From positions 493,372 to 557,371 of the forward strand of contig NZ_KI632511.1 of NCBI RefSeq assembly GCF_000504285.1: a stretch of DNA of 64,000 nt, read 5' to 3'. Both the position numbers and the translations under genes were made by a program. Below the pieces are notes generated by a model. That model was given only the letters and a program-made list of their open reading frames with translations, was not told where the DNA came from and made no database searches. The first letter of the stretch is position 1. Each line of letters starts with the position of its first letter. Source of the stretch: Actinospica robiniae DSM 44927 (GTDB taxonomy: Bacteria > Actinomycetota > Actinomycetes > Streptomycetales > Catenulisporaceae). Below, in pieces: positions 33,136 through 40,889 of this stretch.

Positions 33136-34991
33136 AACCCGGTCGCGAGCGTGCCGGGCTCGCTCAGCTGCGCAACCTGCCGAACGCCGTCGTGCTGATC
33201 TGGCGGGCCTCGCCCGCGCTCGCCTCGGGCTACGCCGCGTCGATTCTGGCGGGCGCCGGGGTGCCCGCGCTGACGACCGGCCTGAGCAAGAACCTCGTCG
33301 ACGACGTGGCCGCGCCGGGCGCGTCGACCCGCTCGGCCGTGCCCACCGCGGTGGCGCTCGGGATGGTCGGCGCGATCGCGCTGCTGCTCTCGCCGGTCGC
33401 CCGGCTGCTGGTCAACGAGATCGGCCGGCGTGTGGCGCTGCGCGGCGTACGCGAGCTGTACGAGGCCGTCGACCGGTTCACCGGTATCGCGGCGCTCGAG
33501 CAGCCGGCGATGCAGGACCGCATCCAGTACGCGCAGGAGGGTGCGCGCAACTTCGGGCAGTTCGCCGGCGACCTCTCGAGCCTGACCACCGGAGTGCTCG
33601 CGCCGCTGGGCTTGATCGGCGTGCTGCTCTCGATCAGCCCGCTGATCGCCGCGACCGTGCTGCTCGCGGTGGTGCCCGCGCTGTCGGCGCAGATGGCCCT
33701 GGCCCGACGGCGCGCACGCGGCGCCGCGGAGATGGCGCCGCTGCAACGACGCGAGTACGCGTTCGCACGCCTGCTCGTGGACTCCTCCGCGGGCAAGGAG
33801 TCGCGCGTGTTCGGCAGCGGGCCCTTCCTGCGCGGCCGCATGCTGGGCGCCCGCGAGGCGGTCAACACCCTGCAGCGCCGGTTGGACCTGCGCGAGGCCC
33901 GGGTCCAGCTCGCGTTGGCGACGCTCAGCGGCGCCATCACCGTCACAGGTCTCGCGTTGGTCGTCAGCTCGGCCCAGCACGGACGGCTGACGGCGGGCGA
34001 CGTCTCCGTCTTCGCGGTGGCGATCACGACCCTGCTCGGCGCGCTGTCCTCGGCGGTCCAGGGAGCGGCGGGCGTGCAACAGCGGCTGATCGTGTTCGGC
34101 GATTACCGGCGCCTGGTGGCCGACGCCGCGGATCAGGGCCAGGCCACCGGCGCGATCGAGACCGCACGGCTGAGCGACGCCATCGAACTGCGCGATGTCT
34201 GGTTCCGCTACGCCGACGACCAGCCCTGGGTCCTCAAGGGCGTCGACCTGCGCATCCCGGCGGGCGAGTCGCTCGGTCTCGTGGGGCTCAACGGTGCGGG
34301 CAAGAGCACCCTGATCAAGCTGATCTGCCGGCTCTACGAGCCGGTGCGCGGATCAGTGCTCTGGGACGGTGTGGACGTCCGGAGGATGGATCCGCGGGCG
34401 CTGCGCCGCCGGATCAGCGCGGTCTTCCAGGACCACGTCCAGTACGACCTGACCGCGGCTGAGAACATCGCGCTGCGCGAGGTGGATCCGGCGTCGAACG
34501 ACGGGGAGTCGATCCGCGAGGCCGCTCGCCGAGGGGGCGCGCACAACGCGCTGGAGCGGCTGCCTCGAGGCTACGACACGATGCTGACGAGGATCTTCAC
34601 GAGCCGCTCCGACAAGGAGGACCCGGGGACCGGCGTGATGCTCTCGGGTGGCCAGTGGCAGGCGGTCGCCCTGGCCCGGGCCTTCCTGCGCGAGGACGTC
34701 GGCCTCATGATCCTGGACGAGCCCAGCACGGGTCTCGACGCCGAGGCCGAGTACGCGGTGCAGCAGCGGATGCTGAGTCTGCGGCGAGGCAGATCGAGCA
34801 TTGTGATCTCACACCGGCTCAGCGTGATGCGGGCCATGGACGCCGTCGCCGTCGTGGAAGGCGGGGTGGTCGTCGAATACGGCCGGCACGAGGAGCTGAT
34901 GGGCCTGGACGGCCGATACGCCCGGCTGTTCCGCACGCAGGCCGCCGGCTACGTGGACTCGGCCGCGCTGGAATCGCGCGAGCCGGCTTAG
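33132..34991 (+). CDS. ABC exporter (fused membrane and ATPase domains)
   Basis: A 619-residue half-transporter. The membrane domain (about 25-320) has six helices, and the ATPase domain (about 345-600) has Walker A GLNGAGKST, Q-loop VFQDHVQYD, signature LSGGQWQ and Walker B LMILDEP with an H-loop SHR. There is no N-terminal C39 peptidase, so any leader must be cut by another enzyme, and an S26 peptidase follows in the locus. The GTG at 33132 overlaps the thioredoxin gene. Such exporters are standard in lanthipeptide and other peptide clusters. The cargo is inferred to be the Cys-rich peptide. Confidence 0.9.
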   Translation: MKPGRERAGLAQLRNLPNAVVLIWRASPALASGYAASILAGAGVPALTTGLSKNLVDDVAAPGASTRSAVPTAVALGMVGAIALLLSPVARLLVNEIGRRVALRGVRELYEAVDRFTGIAALEQPAMQDRIQYAQEGARNFGQFAGDLSSLTTGVLAPLGLIGVLLSISPLIAATVLLAVVPALSAQMALARRRARGAAEMAPLQRREYAFARLLVDSSAGKESRVFGSGPFLRGRMLGAREAVNTLQRRLDLREARVQLALATLSGAITVTGLALVVSSAQHGRLTAGDVSVFAVAITTLLGALSSAVQGAAGVQQRLIVFGDYRRLVADAADQGQATGAIETARLSDAIELRDVWFRYADDQPWVLKGVDLRIPAGESLGLVGLNGAGKSTLIKLICRLYEPVRGSVLWDGVDVRRMDPRALRRRISAVFQDHVQYDLTAAENIALREVDPASNDGESIREAARRGGAHNALERLPRGYDTMLTRIFTSRSDKEDPGTGVMLSGGQWQAVALARAFLREDVGLMILDEPSTGLDAEAEYAVQQRMLSLRRGRSSIVISHRLSVMRAMDAVAVVEGGVVVEYGRHEELMGLDGRYARLFRTQAAGYVDSAALESREPA

Positions 34992-34998
34992 CGTCCTG

Positions 34999-35036
34999 CC
35001 GCGTATACGAGGGTATGAGCGCCCTCGTATACGCGG
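34999..35036. terminator. Perfect 15-bp stem-loop between converging genes
   Basis: 34999-35013 pairs with 35022-35036 without a mismatch around an 8-nt loop. It lies 7 nt past the exporter stop and 13 nt past the peptide stop on the other strand. It probably terminates both transcripts. Confidence 0.8.
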
Positions 35037-35049
35037 CGGAGAAGCGGAA

Positions 35050-35238
35050 CTAGCTCTTCTTGGTGCACTCCCACTGGAGCGGGCCGCCCATCCAGACGCA
35101 GCAGCACTCGTACGTACCCACGACCTCGCAGTAGCCGTCCGGGACCGGGGCGCAGTAGCCGCTCGGCAGAGCGGCGGCCTCGGTGTGCGGAACGACTGCC
35201 TTGACCACGCGGTCCGCGATTCGGCCGATCATGCTCAT
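35050..35238 (-). CDS. Six-cysteine 62-residue peptide, candidate secreted RiPP/bacteriocin precursor
   Basis: 62 residues. A helical leader-like N-terminus MSMIGRIADRVVKAVVPHTE is followed by AAALPSG and a compact region with Cys 29, 37, 45, 46, 47 and 58 plus Trp49, Trp56 and a KKS end. The leader has no long hydrophobic core, so it is not a normal Sec signal. AAA at 21-23 would suit cleavage by a type I signal peptidase. The ribosome binding site is perfect (AAGGAGG, 5 nt before the ATG at 35238), and a terminator follows. It is divergent from an S26 peptidase gene and beside redox and export genes. No family recognised. Confidence 0.75.
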   Translation of the reverse strand: MSMIGRIADRVVKAVVPHTEAAALPSGYCAPVPDGYCEVVGTYECCCVWMGGPLQWECTKKS

Positions 35239-35315
35239 GGCAACCTCCTTCATGTCTCGTATGACCGCTCCCTGGCAGGGAGCTGATTTCGACGTTAGGC
35301 GGGCGATGTACTTCT

Positions 35316-35359
35316 TCGATATAGGACCGGTCGCACGTCACGCCCGGGTCCTGTATCGG
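35316..35359. promoter_or_regulatory. Inverted repeat in the peptide/peptidase divergent promoter
   Basis: TCGATATAGGACC (35316-35328) and the inverted GGTCCTGTATCGG (35347-35359) match at 11 of 13 positions across an 18-nt spacer. It lies between the divergent peptide and signal peptidase genes and could coordinate both. Confidence 0.5.
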
Positions 35360-35377
35360 AAATGTGCGGACGCTCCC

Positions 35378-35383
35378 TACCCT
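35378..35383 (+). promoter_or_regulatory. -10 box of a leaderless S26 peptidase transcript
   Basis: TACCCT lies 7 nt before the ATG at 35391, the usual spacing for leaderless actinobacterial mRNAs. There is no ribosome binding site there. Confidence 0.45.
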
Positions 35384-35390
35384 CAGCGCC

Positions 35391-35894
35391 ATGACACTCG
35401 TCGGCCGGAGCGGCCTCCCGACGGTGGCCGCGATCGTCTGCGTGGCCGCGGCGGGGGCGTGGGCGCGGCGCAGGCTGCTGGTGGTGACGGTGTCGGGCGA
35501 GAGCATGCTCCCGACCCTGGCCGAGGGGGACCGCTTCCTCGCCCGGCGGGGCACCGGGAGGCTGGCGGTCGGCGATATCGTGGTGATCGAGCCCGGTGAC
35601 CTGGCACCGCTGATCGGTCGCGGACTGATGGTGAAGCGGGTCGCGGCGCTCGCCGGCGATCCGGTGCCCGTGCGCCTGCACGGCACCCGCGGGGAGTTCG
35701 ACCCGTCGGCGCGGGTGCCCGAGGGGGAGATGATCGTACTCGGCGACGGCGTGCGCAGCTTCGACTCACGCAACTACGGATTCTTCGATCGGCAGGGCGC
35801 CGTCGCCGTGCTGTTCGCCCGCATGCCGCGTCGGCCGGGTGTCGCGCGGCAGGCCCGCTTTCGGCTCCGATCCAAGCTCGAGGGAGAGCACTGA
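35391..35894 (+). CDS. S26 family signal peptidase-like protein
   Basis: 167 residues with one N-terminal membrane helix (about 10-25). The catalytic Ser38 is in SGESMLPTL, the general-base Lys82 is in LMVKRVAALAGD, and a late box GDGVRSFDSRNYGFF corresponds to the GDN-S-DSR box of SipW/LepB-like enzymes. It is much smaller than housekeeping LepB, as are dedicated peptidases in biosynthetic loci. Translation is probably leaderless. Its stop overlaps the next ATG (TGATG). It likely removes the leader of the Cys-rich peptide, perhaps after AAA, which is inferred. Confidence 0.85.
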   Translation: MTLVGRSGLPTVAAIVCVAAAGAWARRRLLVVTVSGESMLPTLAEGDRFLARRGTGRLAVGDIVVIEPGDLAPLIGRGLMVKRVAALAGDPVPVRLHGTRGEFDPSARVPEGEMIVLGDGVRSFDSRNYGFFDRQGAVAVLFARMPRRPGVARQARFRLRSKLEGEH

Positions 35895-38806
35895 TGTTCC
35901 GGCTCGTCAGGTCGCAGCTGCGGCGGCAGAAGGGGCGCTCGGCGGCGATGGCGCTGGCGCTGCTGGCGTCGGTGGCGGCGTACACCGTGCTGTCGGCGAC
36001 GACGATCCACCAGCGCACCGACCTGGTGGGGATGGTCGAGCAGAACGACCGTGGCGCCTACGACCTGCTCGTACGGGCGGCCGGCTCGCAGACGTCGATC
36101 GAGGCGAAGGAGGACCTGGTCTCCCCCGAGTCGCTCACCGCGCTCAGCGAGGGCATCACGCTCGCGCAGTGGCACCAGATCGAGTCCATCCCCGGCATCT
36201 ACGCGGCGGCGCCCGTCGCAGTGGTCGGATACGAGGTGCCGATGCTGAGCATCCCGATCGACCTGTCGAAGTACGTGCGGTCGGGGAGTTCGGGCGAGGT
36301 GCTCGCGGTCGACGCGACACAGATCTCCGAGAACGGGCTGACGAAGGTACCGGCCGGCCCGACCGTCTACCTCTACGTGACGAACAAGCCGCTCAAGGGC
36401 GTCGACGGCAACGCCGAGACCGAGACCGGCGTCTCCCTGTGCAGCGCCCCGACGGCGGCCTTCACCCCGGACCACCCTCCACTCCTGGCGGACCTCGCGT
36501 GCGGATCGACGAACACCGTCGATACGTACAACCCGAAGGGAGATCAGGCCGTGGAGTCCTTCGGCTCGACCTCGGGACAGGCGCTGCCCACCGGGATGAT
36601 CGACATCACGTGGATGTTCCCCGTCCTGGTCGAGGCCGTCGACCCGGTCCAGGAGGCCAGGCTCTCCGGGCTGAGCCGGGCACTCGTGTCCGGAAGCTAC
36701 CTCGGCGAATCCCAGCAGCCGGTGGACAACGACGTGACCGGTGCGACCACCGCGATACCGAGCGGGGTCAACAGCCAGCCGTTCGCGGGATCCGTGCCCC
36801 CGCTCGACAAGCAGCAGTTCCTCTGGACGAACGTGCCCGCGCTGATCGCGAAGAACTCCGCGATGCAGGAGCAGTTGGCGCTCACCGTCTCCCGGTTGCC
36901 GCAGCAGGCCGCCGACGCCGTGGCGGCCGGGGAGGACACCGGGCGGCTGCTGAACGTGTTCAAGGGGCTGCACGGCACGCCGCTGCCGGCCGCCGGACAG
37001 ACGATCAGCGCGCAGCAGGGCTATGACATGCTGGTGAAGGCGCTCAGCACCGATTCCATCTTCACGCCGCCCAGCGAGCCGAATGCGGGTCGGGAGCTTC
37101 AGTCGTACTTCACCGCCTCGCCCGTCACCTTCACGCCGTCGGCGGTGACGGGTGGCGACAAGACGGGGGTGGCCGCGGGCACGGTCTCGAACGGCTTCGG
37201 GGGCGACCTGAATCCGGTCATGTCGGCGATCCTGGGCCTCGGCACGAACGGCCAGGACCTCGGCGACCTGCCGGACACCTCGGTGCGGGGCATGACGGGC
37301 CACTCCCAGACCGAGATCGGCCCGGGCCAGCAGGTCGCCTTCGACATCCAGGGCACGTTCGACTCCTCGAAGCTCCCGAGCGCGTCGACGAGCCTGGGAT
37401 CGGTGCCGATGCAGACCTATTCCTCCCAGTCGGCGCAGGGTGCTGATCCCGCTTCCAGCGCGGCGCTCGGCGGGCAGGCGTTGGAACCGAACGGGAACGT
37501 GGCCGGCCTGCTCTCCACCGCCCCCTCGATCATCACGACGCTCTCCTCCCTCTCGACGCTGGAGGACACCGGGAACTACCAGACGAGCGGTGCCTACAAC
37601 ACCGGCATCGACCCGGACGCGCCGATCAGCGCGATCCGGGTGCGGCTCACCGGCGACCTGGGCATCGACGCCGCCTCGAAGGCGCGGCTCGAGAACGTCG
37701 CCGAGGAGATCCACCAGCGCACGGGGCTCCAGGTCGACGTGACGATGGGCTCCTCGCCGCAGCCCGTCGCCGTCACCGACCCGGCGGGCAACTACGGCCG
37801 GCCGCAACTGCTGCTCAGCGAGCTGTGGACGCGCAAGGGCGTCGCGGCCCTCGTCGTCGCGGCGGCCGATGAGAAGTCGCTCATCCTCTCCTGGCTGATG
37901 CTCGCGGTCTGCGTGGTCTTCGCCGCCTCGGCGACCGACGCCGCGGTGCGCGGCAGACGCAGCGAACTCGCCGTCCTCGCCTGCGTGGGCTGGCGGGCGC
38001 GGCGGCTGTTCGCGCTGATCCTGAGCGAGGTGGTGTTCGTCGGGCTCGCGGCGGGAGCCGGCGGCTGCTGCGTCGCGCTCGGCGCCGAGGCGGTCAGCGG
38101 GCTGCCGCTCGGCCCCGGCCGCGCGCTGCTCGCGATCCCGGGTACCGCCCTGCTCGCCGCGCTGGCCGGACTCCGGCCGGCGGTGCGGGCCGCGCGCTCG
38201 CATCCCGGCAGCGCCGTCGCGCCTGCGGTGGCCGCGCCGCGAGCCCGCGCACGCGGCGTCAACAGCCTGCGATCTCTCGCCTTCGCCGCAGCCCGGCGCT
38301 CGCCCGGGCGCACCGTCACCGCGGCGCTCGCCCTCGCGGTGGGCACCGGTACGGTGGTCGCCCTCGCCGGCATCCAAGGCGCCTTCCACGGCACGGTCAC
38401 GGGAACGCTCCTGGGCAACGCGGCCGTGGTGCAGATACACGCCTCCGACTACGCCGCCGCGGCTGTGACGATGCTGCTGGGCGCGGCGTCCGTCGCCGAC
38501 GTGATCTACACCGGCATCCGCGAGCGCGCGGGCGAATTCGCGCTCCTGCAGGCGGTCGGCTGGCCGGATCGCGCTCTCAGCCGCCTCGTGCTGTGCGAGG
38601 CCGCGCTCGTGTGCTGGCTCGGGGCGGGCCTCGGGGCCCTGAGCGCCGCCGCCGTGCTCGGCGTGATCTCCGGGGGTCTGTCCGGCACCCTGCTCGCCTG
38701 GACGCTCGGCACGGCGCTCGTTGCCGGCGCCCTCGCACTCGGCTGTGCCTTCCTCCCGGCGCGCACCCTCGGCCGGCTCACGCCGTCCGCGCTCCTGGCA
38801 GAGTGA
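35894..38806 (+). CDS. Large FtsX-like permease of the peptide locus
   Basis: 970 residues. An N-terminal helix (about 17-38) is followed by an outer domain of more than 600 residues. An FtsX core with three helices (about 650-790) and a second FtsX unit near 880-965 come last. MacB/FtsX permeases need a LolD-type ATPase. None is adjacent, but one stands at 29423-30121 at the other end of the locus. It is coupled to the signal peptidase gene by a 1-nt overlap. A role in self-immunity to, or release of, the peptide is inferred. Confidence 0.87.
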   Translation: MFRLVRSQLRRQKGRSAAMALALLASVAAYTVLSATTIHQRTDLVGMVEQNDRGAYDLLVRAAGSQTSIEAKEDLVSPESLTALSEGITLAQWHQIESIPGIYAAAPVAVVGYEVPMLSIPIDLSKYVRSGSSGEVLAVDATQISENGLTKVPAGPTVYLYVTNKPLKGVDGNAETETGVSLCSAPTAAFTPDHPPLLADLACGSTNTVDTYNPKGDQAVESFGSTSGQALPTGMIDITWMFPVLVEAVDPVQEARLSGLSRALVSGSYLGESQQPVDNDVTGATTAIPSGVNSQPFAGSVPPLDKQQFLWTNVPALIAKNSAMQEQLALTVSRLPQQAADAVAAGEDTGRLLNVFKGLHGTPLPAAGQTISAQQGYDMLVKALSTDSIFTPPSEPNAGRELQSYFTASPVTFTPSAVTGGDKTGVAAGTVSNGFGGDLNPVMSAILGLGTNGQDLGDLPDTSVRGMTGHSQTEIGPGQQVAFDIQGTFDSSKLPSASTSLGSVPMQTYSSQSAQGADPASSAALGGQALEPNGNVAGLLSTAPSIITTLSSLSTLEDTGNYQTSGAYNTGIDPDAPISAIRVRLTGDLGIDAASKARLENVAEEIHQRTGLQVDVTMGSSPQPVAVTDPAGNYGRPQLLLSELWTRKGVAALVVAAADEKSLILSWLMLAVCVVFAASATDAAVRGRRSELAVLACVGWRARRLFALILSEVVFVGLAAGAGGCCVALGAEAVSGLPLGPGRALLAIPGTALLAALAGLRPAVRAARSHPGSAVAPAVAAPRARARGVNSLRSLAFAAARRSPGRTVTAALALAVGTGTVVALAGIQGAFHGTVTGTLLGNAAVVQIHASDYAAAAVTMLLGAASVADVIYTGIRERAGEFALLQAVGWPDRALSRLVLCEAALVCWLGAGLGALSAAAVLGVISGGLSGTLLAWTLGTALVAGALALGCAFLPARTLGRLTPSALLAE

Positions 38807-39015
38807 GAAGTCCGGGGCAGGGGCCCGTTCCTTCATGAGTAGGTTCCCGCGCTCACTCACCCTTACCAGCGGCGCTGCCTCACGCCACTACGCTGCAGGC
38901 GTGCGCATCTAGCCCACGCACGGCGTCGGCTGCGACGGCATGCCACTGCCGCACGCGATCGGCGAGATGTCTGGCCGCGTCTCGGCCGGCCGTGAGGCGT
39001 GGGACACTGCGTTTC

Positions 39016-39567
39016 GTGCGTGATCGGTTGGAAGTGCCGGGCGGGCTGTGGCTTCGCCGTTGGTCGGAACGGGATGCCCGGGCGGTCGCGAGCGCGTTCG
39101 CGGATCCTCTGATGCGCGGGCAGTCTGCTGAGCCGCCGGTATCGCAGGAGGCTGCGGAACGTTGGCTCGTTGATCAGGACGAGCGCTGGCGTCAGGGTTC
39201 TTCGTTCTCCTTCGCGATCGCCGACCGGCAGGACGTCGCGGTCGGCAACGTGGCCGTGGGCGCGATCGATCGGCGTCACGCGACCGGGTGGGTCTCGTAC
39301 TGGATCACCCCGGCGGTTCGGGGGACCGGTGCCGCCTCGCGCGCTTGCAGGGTTCTGGCACGTTGGGCTTTCGACGAGGCCGGTCTGTTCCGGCTGGAGC
39401 TCGGCCATCGGGTCAATAATCCCGCTTCCTGTGCGGTGGCCAGGGCTGCCGGTTTCGCGGTCGAAGGGCTTGAACGGCAGAAGTTGGAGTATGACGGCGT
39501 GCGCTACGACGTCGAGCTGCACGCGCGCCTGGCCACCGACGCGGATCCCGATCACCCCGCCGGTTGA
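39016..39567 (+). CDS. GNAT family N-acetyltransferase (RimJ/RimL type)
   Basis: 183 residues. LRRWSERDARAVASAFADP and SFAIADRQDVAVGNVAVG are typical of the RimJ/RimL branch. GWVSYWITPAVRGTGAASRA carries the acetyl-CoA binding loop (RGTGAA), and RLELGHRVNNPASCAVARAA follows. It transfers an acetyl group from acetyl-CoA to an amine; small-molecule or protein targets are both possible. The GTG at 39016 is preferred with a -10-like GACACT 7 nt upstream (leaderless). The in-frame GTG at 38992 is an alternative. It stands alone. Confidence 0.87.
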   Translation: MRDRLEVPGGLWLRRWSERDARAVASAFADPLMRGQSAEPPVSQEAAERWLVDQDERWRQGSSFSFAIADRQDVAVGNVAVGAIDRRHATGWVSYWITPAVRGTGAASRACRVLARWAFDEAGLFRLELGHRVNNPASCAVARAAGFAVEGLERQKLEYDGVRYDVELHARLATDADPDHPAG

Positions 39568-39782
39568 GCAGGTGCGGCCGGCGGTAGCCGACTTCCGCGC
39601 GCTCATCGGCTCACCACGCCTTACTGCTCGGCGGCAGGTCGTCACGACGCTCGCCGAGCTCGGCAATCGCCCACACACAGCACCCGAAGCGCGCGTCAAA
39701 GCAGCGCTCATTCACTGCCGGGCGCAGTTCCGCCTCGGCCGCGCCCGGCCCCGGCGACGGAACAGATCCACTGACCCCCGGC

Positions 39783-39832
39783 ACGTCGAACTCCCGCCCC
39801 CGGCGGATGCCGGAGAGACGGGAGTTCGACGT
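39783..39832 (-). terminator. 14-bp stem-loop after the cell-wall hydrolase gene
   Basis: 39783-39796 pairs perfectly with 39819-39832, with an inner CCGGC/GCCGG stem. It lies 17 nt past the stop of the minus-strand gene at 39849. Confidence 0.7.
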
Positions 39833-39848
39833 CTGACGCCTTTGATGC

Positions 39849-40628
39849 TCAGTGGTTGACCTGGAACCAGGGCTCGGTCCATCCCAGGTACGTCTTACCC
39901 CAGGCGCTCTTGACCGCCGCGATCGTGGTCACGGTGAAGGTGCCGTTGCCGCCGATGTCGGTGGACACGAACTTGCCGCCGCCGATGGAGATCATGACGT
40001 GGCCGTCGCCTCCGCCGAAGAACGCGAGTCCGCCTGCAGGCACGGAGGTCTCGCCGGCGTGCTTGTACTTCGCCGGGACGGCGAGCCAGTGGTCGTACGC
40101 GGTGTTCGACCCGGAGTTGGCGAAGCCGTAGGCCAGAGCCATCACGTGATCGCACATGCCGAAGTAGCTCGCGTTGTACGCCGTCGACTCGTGCGCCTTG
40201 GCCCACGCCACCGCCTGGGCGCAGGTGTTCGGGTCGCCGAGGCCTGAGATCGAGCAGGTCGGCGCGGTCGTTCCACTGCACAGCGGAGCGACCAGGCCGT
40301 CGGAGCCGGTGTAGACGTAAGTGTCGGTGATGTAGCCGGTGGAGATCTTGTCCCAGATGTCGCTGGTGCCGTACTTGCCGGTGACCGTGTCGCCGTAGGT
40401 CTGACAGGAGATCGTGACGCCGGCACCGTTCGCCACCGACGCCACGACTGCGGCGGACGTGTGCGGGCCGGAGTGCACGTTCACCGACTCCCCGGAGTCG
40501 GTGTGCACCGTGCCGGATGCAGCCAGCGCCGTTCCGGCGGCGGCGAGGACGAGCGTGGTGACGCTCGCCCCGACCGCGAGGACGCGGCTGGACCTGACGC
40601 CGATGTGCCGCATGGCGGAGAGCTTCAT
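39849..40628 (-). CDS. Secreted SH3-domain cell-wall hydrolase (CHAP/NlpC-like)
   Basis: 259 residues. A signal peptide (1-37, ending GTALAAS) is followed by an SH3b-like domain (about 40-115, SVNVHSGPHTSAAVVASVAN) and a C-terminal domain. In it Cys159 (MCDHVMALAYGFA) and His210 (GGDGHVMISIGGGKF) form a likely Cys-His catalytic pair, as in CHAP/NlpC peptidoglycan peptidases. It probably cuts peptide bonds in the cell wall. The ATG at 40628 has GGAGG 5 nt upstream. Two direct repeats lie 60-90 nt further upstream. The well-known c-di-AMP riboswitch of such genes was looked for and not found. Confidence 0.75.
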   Translation of the reverse strand: MKLSAMRHIGVRSSRVLAVGASVTTLVLAAAGTALAASGTVHTDSGESVNVHSGPHTSAAVVASVANGAGVTISCQTYGDTVTGKYGTSDIWDKISTGYITDTYVYTGSDGLVAPLCSGTTAPTCSISGLGDPNTCAQAVAWAKAHESTAYNASYFGMCDHVMALAYGFANSGSNTAYDHWLAVPAKYKHAGETSVPAGGLAFFGGGDGHVMISIGGGKFVSTDIGGNGTFTVTTIAAVKSAWGKTYLGWTEPWFQVNH

Positions 40629-40688
40629 GGGAACCTCCGTTGGGTGGGTGAGGCACGGGTCGTGCCCGGACCGACCATCCCAAGCCCC

Positions 40689-40720
40689 GCTAACATCCGG
40701 CTTTCACGTCGCTAACATCC
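40689..40720. promoter_or_regulatory. Direct repeats GCTAACATCC upstream of the hydrolase
   Basis: Identical 10-mers at 40689-40698 and 40711-40720 are spaced 22 nt (two helix turns), 61 to 92 nt before the ATG at 40628. A dimeric regulator could bind here. Confidence 0.45.
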
Positions 40721-40889
40721 AGGCTTCGGCCAGGTGGCCGGGGTTGGTCAGAATCCTGTTTCAGCTCCGCCGGGGGCAGGAAGGCCTCGGGCTGGCGGCG
40801 AAGATCGGGCCTCGACCGGCCAACAGGTGAGCGCCGTCGCACCCGACGCCCCAGTCGCACGTCAGGAATTTGAAGTCGGACGAGTGCCG

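Noticed and set aside
35774-38860. A 1,028-codon open frame on the minus strand opposite the FtsX permease
   Set aside because: It is an antisense shadow created by high GC at third positions: Arg/Gly/Glu-rich low-complexity translation, no domains, and it also covers the signal peptidase end.
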